Assembly: GCF_001953885.1 (NCBI RefSeq)
Contig: NZ_MQUS01000042.1
Coordinates: 1-58,566 of the forward strand
Length of the DNA stretch: 58,566 bases
Source: Streptomyces sp. IMTB 2501
GTDB lineage: Bacteria > Actinomycetota > Actinomycetes > Streptomycetales > Streptomycetaceae
Direction: 5' to 3'
The notes under the pieces were generated by a model, which had not been told where the DNA came from, did no database searches, and saw only the letters and a program-made list of their open reading frames with translations. The translations under genes were made by a program, and so were the position numbers. Shown here one piece after another: positions 40,521 through 48,736 of this stretch (within the stretch, counting starts at the first letter, position 1; every line of letters starts with the position of its first letter).

Positions 40521-41414
40521 TCAGGCGACGAGGGGGATTTCCTCGTCGCGGAAGACACCGATCCGGTGAAAGAAGGCGAGCGGCTTGCGCGCGGCCTTCC
40601 GCTCATGCTCCCGGCGTGCCGGGTCTTCCATGACACGCCTGCGGAAGCGCAGCGGATCGGGGATTCCCGCGTCCTTGTACACCTGGGGGTTGTAGAAGGA
40701 GTTCAGACTGGACGTGATGTAGCGCTTCAGATAGCTCTCCAGCTCCCTGAGTTGCCCCTCGTCCAGTTTCTGGCGCAGGGGCTGGTACAGCAGCGAGACC
40801 AGCTCGCGGCCGAAGGCGATGTGGCGTGACTCGTCCCGGTGGTGGATCCGGTTGACCTGACGGATGGTCTCGTGCAGCGACTCGTCGTCCGCCATGGTCA
40901 GGTTGTAGTGGTCCACGAGCTCCTCGAACAGGAGAATGCGCGAGAAAACCAGGAAGTTCTGGACGTCCATGTCCCCCGAGGTCTCCGCCTTGAAGGGTGA
41001 GGGAGACGGATAGATCTTTCCGGCATAACGGCGGCAGAACTCGGCGAAGAACCACATGTGTTCGTTCTCCTCGCCGATGAAGTGGTGGAAGAAGTCCGAC
41101 GGCACCTCGAACCCCGGCATATGGATCCGGTTCACCACCTCGGTGAGCAGTTCGCGGATCCCGTGGACGTTGAGGCTGTAGAAGTTGGCGCTCTCCCAGC
41201 GGCTCAGCTCGATCCGCTGGGCCGTACCGAGTTCCTGGCCGGCGGCCGTTCCGTAGGTGCTGGTCAAAGACTCGGTCATCCATGGCTGGTCGCTGGGCAG
41301 CGACTCCGGCCAGGCAAAGGTCTGGTAGGGGTTGTAGTAGTCCTGGATCGCTTTCTCGCCCAGGCGTTCCAGAAGTTCCTGGAATCTTCCGGTAATCACG
41401 GTGTCGACTGCCAT
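40521..41414 (-). CDS. AurF-family non-haem diiron oxygenase
   Basis: A 297-residue ferritin-like diiron oxygenase of the AurF/CmlI type, known for oxidising arylamines to nitro compounds and, in other pathways, amino groups of amino-acid derivatives. All seven metal ligands of AurF can be matched: Glu74 (WESANFY), Glu116 and His119 (GEENEHMWF), Glu164 or 165 (LFEELVDHY), and His191, Glu195 and His198 (HHRDESRHIAF). It is the first gene of the minus-strand arm, 35 bases ahead of the carrier-protein ligase, so an aminoacyl thioester is a likely substrate. ATG 41414 follows GAGGGATG. The oxidised position is inferred, not shown. Confidence 0.9.
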   Translation of the reverse strand: MAVDTVITGRFQELLERLGEKAIQDYYNPYQTFAWPESLPSDQPWMTESLTSTYGTAAGQELGTAQRIELSRWESANFYSLNVHGIRELLTEVVNRIHMPGFEVPSDFFHHFIGEENEHMWFFAEFCRRYAGKIYPSPSPFKAETSGDMDVQNFLVFSRILLFEELVDHYNLTMADDESLHETIRQVNRIHHRDESRHIAFGRELVSLLYQPLRQKLDEGQLRELESYLKRYITSSLNSFYNPQVYKDAGIPDPLRFRRRVMEDPARREHERKAARKPLAFFHRIGVFRDEEIPLVA

Positions 41415-41668
41415 GAATTCATCCCTCGGGTATCACCGACCGCTCGGCACGAACGTAGAGCGGGGCGCCGGAGGCCGGGAAGTGCCGGAATGGGTATGGG
41501 CGATGCGCCGGACGTATCAGTGCAGGTCGGGGCCGGTCCCCCCGTCGAGCGCCGGTGAGCCGCTGACCGGTTTGGAACGGTCGCCATCTCATGCCGGGGA
41601 ATCCCACTTGACCTCCTCGTACGCGTCCTCCTAGCGTCGAGGGTGCTGCTTATCGGAAAAGGAGTGCG
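41415..41668. other. 254-bp divergent promoter region of the biosynthetic cluster
   Basis: Separates the diiron oxygenase operon from the regulator. It holds the GACCG/CGGTC inverted repeat near 41564-41582 and, on the plus strand, a good sigma-70-type promoter at 41608-41637. No gene is supported. Confidence 0.6.
41608..41637 (+). promoter_or_regulatory. promoter of the cluster regulator
   Basis: TTGACC (41608-41613) and TAGCGT (41632-41637) with 18-nt spacing match streptomycete HrdB-type promoters and lie 31 bases before the regulator start. Confidence 0.7.
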
Positions 41669-42736
41669 ATGACGGCGGGGGACACGGACCGGGAAACCGG
41701 CACCATCACACGCGATGACTTACCGCATCGCCTGCTGGAACATGTGTACGCCATCGCGGCGGTCCGGGGAGAGATCTCCCGCCGTGAGCTGATCCGGCTC
41801 GCGGACGCCCCTGCGGGAGATGCCGAGCGGGCCGTCGACCAGTTGCTACGGCTCAGAGTGCTCACCGCGAGCCCGGAGCAGGCGGACCGGCTTCTCCCTG
41901 TGGCGCCGGCCACGGCCTACACCCAACTCCTGATGCCGGCGATGCGGGAGTTGCGCGACCGGCAGACGGCCATCAACGACGCGAGCGCACAGCTCGCGCG
42001 GTTGCTTCCGGTCTACGAGGACAGCGTCATGCGGCGCTCGCGGGAACAACCGCTGCTCCGGCTGGACGACGTACCGGCCGTACGTCTGGCCATCTCGGAG
42101 CTGGCGGCCCGCGCCACCCGGGAGATCCTCACCTCCCAGCCCGGCGGCCCGCGTCCCGAGGCGGTCCTCAAGGAGGCCATGAGCCGGACCGCGCACGTCC
42201 TGGGGCGCGGGCTGCGCATGCGCACGCTCTACCAGTACGCGGCCCAGTACCACCAGCCCACCGTCGACCACGCCGCACTGCTCGTGGAGCACGGGGGCGA
42301 AGTCCGTGTCGTCAACGACGCGTTCATGCGCCTCATCGTCTTCGACCGGGAGGTGGCGTTGATCGAGTTGGCGGACAACGCAGGCGGCGCCCTGATGGTG
42401 CACGACCCGAACGTCGTCCGCTTCCTGGTCCGCGCCTTCGAACGCGCCTGGGACCGCGCGCTGCCGTTCGCCCTCTCCTACGAACGCGACCAGGTGCTGC
42501 GCAACTCGGAGGAGATGAAGACCGCGATCGTCGAACTTCTCGTGGAGGGCTATGACGACAAGGTCGTGGCGAAACGCCTCGGCATATCCCTACGCACCTT
42601 CCAACGCCATCTGGCCGAGGTTCTCCGCCGCATCGGCGCGAACAACCGGCTCCACGCCGGCTATCTGCTGCGTGATCTCGGTGTCCTCCACGACGCATAC
42701 GACACGACCCCGCGCAGCCCCCAGCAGAGCTGCTGA
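41669..42736 (+). CDS. cluster-situated LuxR-type helix-turn-helix regulator; TTA codon 18
   Basis: A 355-residue regulator with a TrmB-like N-terminal winged helix (about residues 15-75) and a C-terminal LuxR-type helix-turn-helix, VEGYDDKVVAKRLGISLRTFQRHLAEVLRRIGANNRLHAGY (about 288-330). This architecture recurs in streptomycete biosynthetic clusters, often as pathway-specific activators. Codon 18 is TTA (41720-41722), placing it under bldA control. AAAAGGAG precedes ATG 41669 and a clear promoter lies upstream. It is divergent from the carrier-protein operon and followed by the aminotransferase, so it probably activates both arms. Confidence 0.88.
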   Translation: MTAGDTDRETGTITRDDLPHRLLEHVYAIAAVRGEISRRELIRLADAPAGDAERAVDQLLRLRVLTASPEQADRLLPVAPATAYTQLLMPAMRELRDRQTAINDASAQLARLLPVYEDSVMRRSREQPLLRLDDVPAVRLAISELAARATREILTSQPGGPRPEAVLKEAMSRTAHVLGRGLRMRTLYQYAAQYHQPTVDHAALLVEHGGEVRVVNDAFMRLIVFDREVALIELADNAGGALMVHDPNVVRFLVRAFERAWDRALPFALSYERDQVLRNSEEMKTAIVELLVEGYDDKVVAKRLGISLRTFQRHLAEVLRRIGANNRLHAGYLLRDLGVLHDAYDTTPRSPQQSC

Positions 42737-42775
42737 CACCGCTCGACACCGCTCGCCCTCTCGAAAGAACCCCAC

Positions 42776-44047
42776 GTGACCACGACCGCAGGCACCGACA
42801 GGCCCACCACGCTCCTCGACCAGGCACGCCGTGACTACGCCGCCCTCCAGGCCCAGGGGCTCTCCCTGGACCTGACGCGGGGCAAGCCCTCACCCGAGCA
42901 GCTCGACCTCGCCACCGATCTGCTCGCTCTTCCCGGGGACCGGTACACGGCCGCCGACGGCACCGACTGCCGCAACTACGGCGGCTCCCTCGGACTCCCT
43001 GAGCTGCGGGAGATCTTCAGCCCGTTCCTGCAGGTACCGGTGGACCGGCTGATGGCAGTCGGCAACTCCAGCCTGGAGCTGATGCACGACTGTCTCGTGC
43101 ACGCCTTCCTCGGCACCACGCTGCCCGGGGCCGCCCGCCGCTGGGCCGACGAGGAGCGCGTGAAGTTCCTGTGCCCCGTGCCCGGTTACGACCGCCACTT
43201 CGGGGTGTGCGAGCGCTTCGGCATCGAGATGATCCCGGTCCCGCTCACCGACGACGGGCCGGACATGACGGTCGTGGCGGACCTGGTGCGCTCCGACCCG
43301 GAGATCAAGGGCATCTGGTGCGTGCCCAAGTACGGCAACCCTGACGGCAGCTGCTACAGCGACGAGACCGTCCGTCGGCTCGCCGCGATGCCCACCGCGG
43401 CCGAGGACTTCCGCATCTTCTGGGACAACGCCTACGCGGTGCACCACCTCACCGACGAGGAGATCGAGGTCGCCGACATCCTCGCGGCGTGTGCCGACGC
43501 CGGGCACCCGGACCGTGCGTTCGTGTTCGGTTCCACCTCGAAGATCACCCTGGCCGGCTCCGGTGTCGCGTTCTTCGGTTCGTCGGCGGCCAACGTCGCC
43601 TGGCTGCGCCACTACTCCGGCAAGCGCTCCATCGGGCCCGACAAGCTGAACCAGCTCCGTCACGCCCTGTTCCTGCGCGACGCGGAGGGCGTCCGGCGGC
43701 ACATGCGCCGGCACCGGGAGATCCTGCGGCCGAAGTTCGACGTGGTGGACCGCGTCTTCGCCGAGGAACTCGACGGCACCGGCCTCGCGACGTGGACGCG
43801 GCCGAAGGGCGGGTACTTCATCGCGCTGAGCGTCCTGGAGGGCTGTGCTCGTGAGGTGGTGCGGCTGGCGGCCGAGGCCGGCATCGCACTCACCCCGGCG
43901 GGTGCCACCCATCCCTGGCCCGAGGACCCACAGGACAGCGTGATCCGGATCGGCCCCACATACCCCGGACTGGACGAGCTTCGGCACATCGCCCATGGGG
44001 TGACCGTGTGCGTACGCGTGGCGGGTTACGAAAAGCTGGCCGCGTAA
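42776..44047 (+). CDS. PLP-dependent aminotransferase (Asp_aminotransf type)
   Basis: A 423-residue fold-type I aminotransferase of the atypical family that includes predicted aspartate/alanine-glyoxylate aminotransferases. N-terminal DLTRGKPSPEQLDL and GNSSLELMHD contact the cofactor phosphate. The Schiff-base lysine is in FGSTSKITLAGSGVAFFG (near residue 251) and the carboxylate arginine in DSVIRIGPTYPG (near 391). PKYGNPDGSCYSDETVRRL is typical. It could supply or recycle amino donors for the carrier-protein pathway. GTG 42776 starts 39 bases after the regulator stop, so the two are probably co-transcribed and end at the 44079 terminator. Confidence 0.88.
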   Translation: MTTTAGTDRPTTLLDQARRDYAALQAQGLSLDLTRGKPSPEQLDLATDLLALPGDRYTAADGTDCRNYGGSLGLPELREIFSPFLQVPVDRLMAVGNSSLELMHDCLVHAFLGTTLPGAARRWADEERVKFLCPVPGYDRHFGVCERFGIEMIPVPLTDDGPDMTVVADLVRSDPEIKGIWCVPKYGNPDGSCYSDETVRRLAAMPTAAEDFRIFWDNAYAVHHLTDEEIEVADILAACADAGHPDRAFVFGSTSKITLAGSGVAFFGSSAANVAWLRHYSGKRSIGPDKLNQLRHALFLRDAEGVRRHMRRHREILRPKFDVVDRVFAEELDGTGLATWTRPKGGYFIALSVLEGCAREVVRLAAEAGIALTPAGATHPWPEDPQDSVIRIGPTYPGLDELRHIAHGVTVCVRVAGYEKLAA

Positions 44048-44078
44048 CAAACCCGAGCACCCAACAAAATCCGGGCAG

Positions 44079-44122
44079 TAAAAGAAACAAGGCCGGGCGA
44101 ATGCCCGGCCTTGTTTCTTTTA
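44079..44122. terminator. 20-bp perfect hairpin terminator within the cluster
   Basis: Two 20-base arms (44079-44098 and 44103-44122) pair perfectly around a GAAT loop, with an AAAAGAAACAA/TTGTTTCTTTT outer part and a GGCCGGGC core. It is bidirectional in form and isolates the regulator/aminotransferase transcript from the aminomutase operon. Confidence 0.9.
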
Positions 44123-44261
44123 TCCGTGTCCGATTTGTGGTCTGGCGGCTTTACGTCAGTCGCGGTTGCGATCATCTGGCGCCGTGACAGCGGCAACTCC
44201 CCTCGTTCAGAATTCAGTTGTGCAGAAAAACTCCACTGATCTCGGCTGGGGGTAACCGCCC

Positions 44262-45593
44262 ATGACTGTCGACACATTCACGCCGTACAACGTCAAAACA
44301 ATCCAGAAAGCCCCGCAGTGGGCGCGAATACCCGAGGACCTGCGAGAGGCCACACGGGTCGTCTCGCAGGTACTTCCGTTCCGCACCAACTCCTATGTAC
44401 TTGAAGAGCTGATCGACTGGAACAACATCCCGGACGACCCGATCTTCCGTCTGAACTTCCCGCATCGCACAATGCTGGAGGAGAACGACTACGCGGCCGT
44501 CCGTGACGCCGTCGCGGACGGCGACCGGACCGGAACGCACCTGCTCGTCCGCAAGATCCGCGAGCGGATGAACCCGCACCCGGCCGGACAGCAGACCCAC
44601 AACGTCCCGGAAGTCGACGGGGCGGAAGTCCCCGGAATCCAGCACAAGTACACCGAGACGGTGCTGTTCTTCCCGAAGCAGGGGCAGACCTGCCACGCCT
44701 ACTGCACGTTCTGCTTCCGCTGGCCGCAGTTCGTCGGCGATGACGAACTCGCCTTCGCCGCCAAGGACGCCGAGGGCCTGACCTCCTACCTCGCCCAGCA
44801 CACCGAGGTCACCGATGTCCTGATCACCGGCGGAGACCCGATGATCATGCGCACCAACACGCTGGCGCGGTACATCGAACCGCTGCTGGGACCCGGCTTC
44901 GAGCACATCCGGAACATCCGCATCGGCACCAAGTCGCTCGCCTACTGGCCGCAGCGGTTCGTCACCGACCGGGACGCCGATGAACTGCTGCGCCTGTTCG
45001 ACCGCGTGATCGCCGCCGGCAAGCACCTGGCGGTCATGGGCCACTACAACCATCCCGCCGAGATCCGTCCCGAGATCGCCCAGACCGCGCTCAAGCGGAT
45101 CCTCGCCACGGGCGCGAACGTGCGGATGCAGTCCCCGGTGCTGCGGCACATCAACGACGACCCCGCCGCCTGGTCCGAGCTGTGGACCACCGGGGTGCGC
45201 CTCGGCGCGATCCCGTACTACATGTTCGTCGAGCGCGACACCGGAGCCCGTCACTACTTCGAGATCCCGCTGGTGCGCGCGTACGAGATCTTCCGCGACG
45301 CCTACCGGTCCGTCTCCGGGCTCGCGCGCACCGTCCGCGGCCCGTCGATGAGCGCCCACGCCGGTAAGGTCCTGATCGACGGTACTCCCACCATCAACGG
45401 TGAGAAGGTCTTCGCCCTGCAGTTCCTCCAGGGCCGCGACGACGACTGGGTACGGCGCCCCTTCTACGCCGCGTACGACCCGACGGCGACCTGGTTCGAC
45501 CAGCTCACTCCCGCCTTCGGGGAGAAGAAGTTCTTCTTCGCCGACCACCTGGCGATCCCGCAGGGCGCGGAGCTGCCGGCGGTGGTCTCATGA
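44262..45593 (+). CDS. KamA family radical SAM 2,3-aminomutase, non-canonical substrate pocket
   Basis: A 443-residue homologue of lysine 2,3-aminomutase, which moves an alpha-amino group to the beta carbon using SAM, a [4Fe-4S] cluster and PLP. The cluster cysteines are Cys144, 148 and 151 (CHAYCTFC). The PLP lysine fits Lys369 in SMSAHAGKVLI. By hand alignment to clostridial lysine aminomutase, its two Asp residues that hold the lysine side chain (D293, D330) fall on Arg325 (FVER) and on Ser in GPSMS, so lysine is unlikely as substrate. An Arg suggests an acidic one. It heads the second operon; GGGGG precedes ATG 44262, and its stop overlaps the next start. Confidence 0.9.
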   Translation: MTVDTFTPYNVKTIQKAPQWARIPEDLREATRVVSQVLPFRTNSYVLEELIDWNNIPDDPIFRLNFPHRTMLEENDYAAVRDAVADGDRTGTHLLVRKIRERMNPHPAGQQTHNVPEVDGAEVPGIQHKYTETVLFFPKQGQTCHAYCTFCFRWPQFVGDDELAFAAKDAEGLTSYLAQHTEVTDVLITGGDPMIMRTNTLARYIEPLLGPGFEHIRNIRIGTKSLAYWPQRFVTDRDADELLRLFDRVIAAGKHLAVMGHYNHPAEIRPEIAQTALKRILATGANVRMQSPVLRHINDDPAAWSELWTTGVRLGAIPYYMFVERDTGARHYFEIPLVRAYEIFRDAYRSVSGLARTVRGPSMSAHAGKVLIDGTPTINGEKVFALQFLQGRDDDWVRRPFYAAYDPTATWFDQLTPAFGEKKFFFADHLAIPQGAELPAVVS

Positions 45594-46441
45594 CCCGCGA
45601 CACGCCCTGCTACGAAGTGCTGGCGCTCCGGTTCGGCACGCACAGCGGCCGGCTGGCGCGGGAGAACTTCCTGTTCGCCGACGATCCGTGCGCCACCGAC
45701 ACCCCGGCACCCTTCGACTTCTACACCTGGATCATCCGCGACGACGAGCGGGTGATCGCTGTGGACACCGGTTTCGCCGCCGGCACCGGCATCCTCCGCG
45801 GCCGTACGCAACTGCACCATCCCGTCGAGGCGCTCTCCGACCTCGGCATCAGCCCCCGGCAGGTGTCGGACCTCGTCGTCACGCACATGCACTGGGACCA
45901 CACCGGGTACCTCGATGCCTTCCCCGCGGCCCGCGTCCATCTGCAGGAAGACGAACTGGCCTTCTGCACCGGCCGGGCCATGCGGCACGGCGCACCGAGG
46001 CGGCCCTTCGAGGCCGATGACGTGACCACCGCCGTGCGGCTGCTCTTCGACGAACGGCTGCGGCTGCATCGCGGCCCGGTGGAGATCGCCCCCGGCGTCG
46101 AGGCCCATCCGGCTCCCGGCCACACACCTGGCCTTCAGGTGGTGCGGGTCCACACCGAGCGCGGCTGGCTGGTCCTGGCCAGCGACTCCAGCCACCTGTG
46201 GGCGAACATCCGCCGCCGCTCCCCGTTCCCCATCCTCGACCACCTGGCCTCCATGGTGGACACCTACGAGACCGTGGAAGCCCTGGCCGATGGGCCCGAC
46301 CACATCATCCCGGGCCACGATCCGCAGGTTGCCGCCCGGTTCCCCGCTCTGGCGGACGCCCCGAGGTGGGTGTCCCTGCACCGGCAGCCGGTGCGGGCCT
46401 ACAGCGAGCCGGGCACGGAACCCGTGGGGGTGGGGCGATGA
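45590..46441 (+). CDS. metallo-beta-lactamase fold hydrolase
   Basis: A 283-residue MBL-fold protein resembling N-acyl homoserine lactonase-type hydrolases. Metal ligands are HMHWDHTG (THMHWDHTGYL, near residue 103), APGHTPGLQV (near 170), the Asp in LASDSSHLW (near 200) and GHDPQV (near 258). In the cluster it could open a lactone, lactam or thioester. It overlaps the aminomutase gene upstream and the flavoprotein gene downstream by four bases each (ATGA), so it is coupled to both. Confidence 0.89.
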   Translation: MTRDTPCYEVLALRFGTHSGRLARENFLFADDPCATDTPAPFDFYTWIIRDDERVIAVDTGFAAGTGILRGRTQLHHPVEALSDLGISPRQVSDLVVTHMHWDHTGYLDAFPAARVHLQEDELAFCTGRAMRHGAPRRPFEADDVTTAVRLLFDERLRLHRGPVEIAPGVEAHPAPGHTPGLQVVRVHTERGWLVLASDSSHLWANIRRRSPFPILDHLASMVDTYETVEALADGPDHIIPGHDPQVAARFPALADAPRWVSLHRQPVRAYSEPGTEPVGVGR

Positions 46442-48279
46442 ACACCGCACGGGTGACGATCGCCGGAACGGGCCCGCGGGGGCTCGGGGTGCTGCAGCGC
46501 ATCGCCGACCGGGCCCGCCGGCTGCCGGACGGAACCCAGCTGGAGATCCATCTGGTGGATCCGAGCGAGACCGGGCAGGGCGCGCACCCCGCGCGGCAGC
46601 CCGACTATCTGCTGACCAACACGCTGGCCAGCCAGCTGAGCATGTTCAGCGACGGACAGGGCCCGTCGTTCACCGAGTGGGCGGAGCAGGCCGGGTACCG
46701 CCGGTTCGGCTCCGGCTACTGCCGCACCGGCGGCGAGGGCGGTGAGCCCATCGGCGAACTGGACTACCTGCCGCGCAGCATGCTCGGCGCGTACCTGTCC
46801 TTCGTCTTCGACCGCACGGCGCAGACCCTGCCCCCCTCGATACGGCTGGTGCACCACCGCTCTCGGGTCATCGACATGGAGGAGGTGGCCGCGGGCGGGA
46901 TGCTGGTCCGCACCGAGGACGGGTTCAGGATCCCGAGCGACTTCGTGTTCCTCACCACGGGACACTGCCGGCGGATCGCGAGCGACGACGACGTACGGTT
47001 CGAGAGCTTCGTCAGCGACCACCGGGACCGCAACGACCGTCTCTGCTACGCCGCCGACCCGTACCCGATCGATCGCCTGCAGCGCATCGCCCCCGGCAGC
47101 GTGGTGGCCGTACAGGGTCTGGGGCTGACCGCTCACGACGTGCTCGCGGCACTCACCGTCGGCCGCGGCGGGCGGTTCGAGGGCGACGGCGACGGCATGC
47201 GCTATCTGCCCTCGGGACGCGAACCGCGGATCCTGCTGATGTCCCGGCAGTGCCTGCCCGCGGCGGCCCGCGGCATCAATCAGAAGGGTGTCGCCGGCCG
47301 TTACGAGCCGCAGTTCTTCACCCCCCAGGCTGTCGCCGCGCTGCGGCAGGAGGCGCAGCGCACCCGCGGGACACAGCAGCTCGACTTCGACCGCGAGGTG
47401 CTGCCGTTACTGCTGCGGGAGATGGGGTACGCCTGGCGCACCACCCTGGAGAAGCGCCCCGTTCCCCCGCAGGAATACACCTTCGGCGACGAGGACCGGG
47501 CCGCCGTCGAGGCGATTCTCGATCCCCTGGCCGGGCGCGGCTTCGCCAGCGCGGAGGAGTTCACCGCGTTCTTCACCGCGTTCGTGTCCGAGGACCTTGC
47601 CGAGGCGGAGCGCGGCAACCTGACGAGTCCCGTGAAAGCGGCCACCGATGTGATCCGGGACGTGCGGGAGAGCCTGCGCCAGGCGGTCGACTTCGCTGGT
47701 CTGACCCCCGCCTCCCACCGGGTGTTCACCCAGCGCTGGGTGCCGCTGATGAACCGGATCTCCTTCGGTCCGCCCCGGCGCCGGAACTACGAACTGCTGT
47801 CCCTGATGAGGGCCGGCACGGTCGATCTCGCCGGCGGTCCCGGCTGCCGCGTCGACACCGACGAGGCCACGGCCCGGTTCACCGTAAGCACCGACTTCGC
47901 CGGGGGAAGCAGCGTGCGCCACGCCGACGTGCTGGTCGCCGCGCGCCTGGACGTGTTCCACCCGGACACCGACAGCTCTCCCCTGGTCAGCCGTCTCCTG
48001 GCCCGCGGCCTCATCCGCCCGTTCGCCAACGGCGACTACGAGCCCGGTGGCCTGGACATCACCCCCAGCGGCCGGGTCGTCGCCAAGACCGGCGACCCAC
48101 TCGCGGCCGTGTGGGCGCTCGGTTACCCGGTCGAAGGACCCCGCTACTACACCTACTACGTGCCCCGGGCAGGACAGGCCACCCGGTTCGCGGCGGAGGC
48201 CGCCGCCGCCGTGGACGACATGTGGGCCCAGCTCGCCGACCCTCCCGAGGAGGACCGTCATGACGATCAGCAGCGGTAG
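46438..48279 (+). CDS. large FAD/NAD(P)-binding protein (PF13454-like); TTA codon 324
   Basis: A 613-residue flavoprotein with an N-terminal Rossmann motif RVTIAGTGPRGLGVLQRI (residues about 5-22), then a YLLTNTLASQLSMFSDG loop and a second nucleotide segment AVQGLGLTAHDVLAAL (near residue 222). This matches the FAD-NAD(P)-binding family often found near biosynthetic genes. Some related large flavoproteins oxidise amino groups of amino acids, but I cannot assign a reaction. Codon 324 is TTA (47407-47409). It overlaps the MBL gene by 4 bases and the cupin gene by 20, so it sits in the middle of a coupled operon. Confidence 0.85.
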   Translation: MNTARVTIAGTGPRGLGVLQRIADRARRLPDGTQLEIHLVDPSETGQGAHPARQPDYLLTNTLASQLSMFSDGQGPSFTEWAEQAGYRRFGSGYCRTGGEGGEPIGELDYLPRSMLGAYLSFVFDRTAQTLPPSIRLVHHRSRVIDMEEVAAGGMLVRTEDGFRIPSDFVFLTTGHCRRIASDDDVRFESFVSDHRDRNDRLCYAADPYPIDRLQRIAPGSVVAVQGLGLTAHDVLAALTVGRGGRFEGDGDGMRYLPSGREPRILLMSRQCLPAAARGINQKGVAGRYEPQFFTPQAVAALRQEAQRTRGTQQLDFDREVLPLLLREMGYAWRTTLEKRPVPPQEYTFGDEDRAAVEAILDPLAGRGFASAEEFTAFFTAFVSEDLAEAERGNLTSPVKAATDVIRDVRESLRQAVDFAGLTPASHRVFTQRWVPLMNRISFGPPRRRNYELLSLMRAGTVDLAGGPGCRVDTDEATARFTVSTDFAGGSSVRHADVLVAARLDVFHPDTDSSPLVSRLLARGLIRPFANGDYEPGGLDITPSGRVVAKTGDPLAAVWALGYPVEGPRYYTYYVPRAGQATRFAAEAAAAVDDMWAQLADPPEEDRHDDQQR

Positions 48280-48736
48280 TCACATCCCCTACCCGGACTT
48301 CAAGAAGCGTTACGAACCCGCGGAACCGCAGCCGGTGCACTGGAACTGGCGGGAGACCGCGGACCGGCTCGGCACCGTCGAACACCCGGAACGCGGCACG
48401 CTCGCCCTCACCCTTCCGGACGGCAGTTCCGAGATCATGCGTGATGTGGCGGTCGCCTACCAGGTCGTACCCGCGGGGAACAGCACCACCCCGCACGCGC
48501 ATACCTGGTATCACCTGTTCATCGTTCAATCGGGCTCGGGAACGGTCACCTTCCACGACGGCGGCGACAGCAAGCAGCTGAGTGCCGGTGACATCGTCCT
48601 CGTCCCCGCGTGGTCGATGCACCACTTCACCAACCCCGCCGGTGACGATCTGGTGCTCCTGAACGTGATGAACATCCCGCTCCTGGCCGACCTGGGCAAC
48701 ATCGCGACCAGGCAGCCGCAGGAGGCCGGTGCATGA
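48260..48736 (+). CDS. cupin domain protein
   Basis: A 158-residue single-domain cupin. Motif 1 is TTPHAHTWYHLFIVQSGSGTVTF (near residue 73-95) with its His pair, and motif 2 is LVPAWSMHHFTN (near 120). A metal-dependent dioxygenase, isomerase or binding role is possible. Small cupins are partners of N-N and N-O bond chemistry in several unrelated clusters, which keeps that option open. CGAGGAGG precedes ATG 48260, inside the end of the flavoprotein gene. Its stop overlaps the next start (ATGA). Confidence 0.88.
   Translation: MTISSGSHIPYPDFKKRYEPAEPQPVHWNWRETADRLGTVEHPERGTLALTLPDGSSEIMRDVAVAYQVVPAGNSTTPHAHTWYHLFIVQSGSGTVTFHDGGDSKQLSAGDIVLVPAWSMHHFTNPAGDDLVLLNVMNIPLLADLGNIATRQPQEAGA

Noticed and set aside
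44262..45593. Canonical lysine 2,3-aminomutase making beta-lysine
   Set aside because: Both Asp residues that bind the lysine side chain are replaced and no streptothricin- or viomycin-type genes are present.
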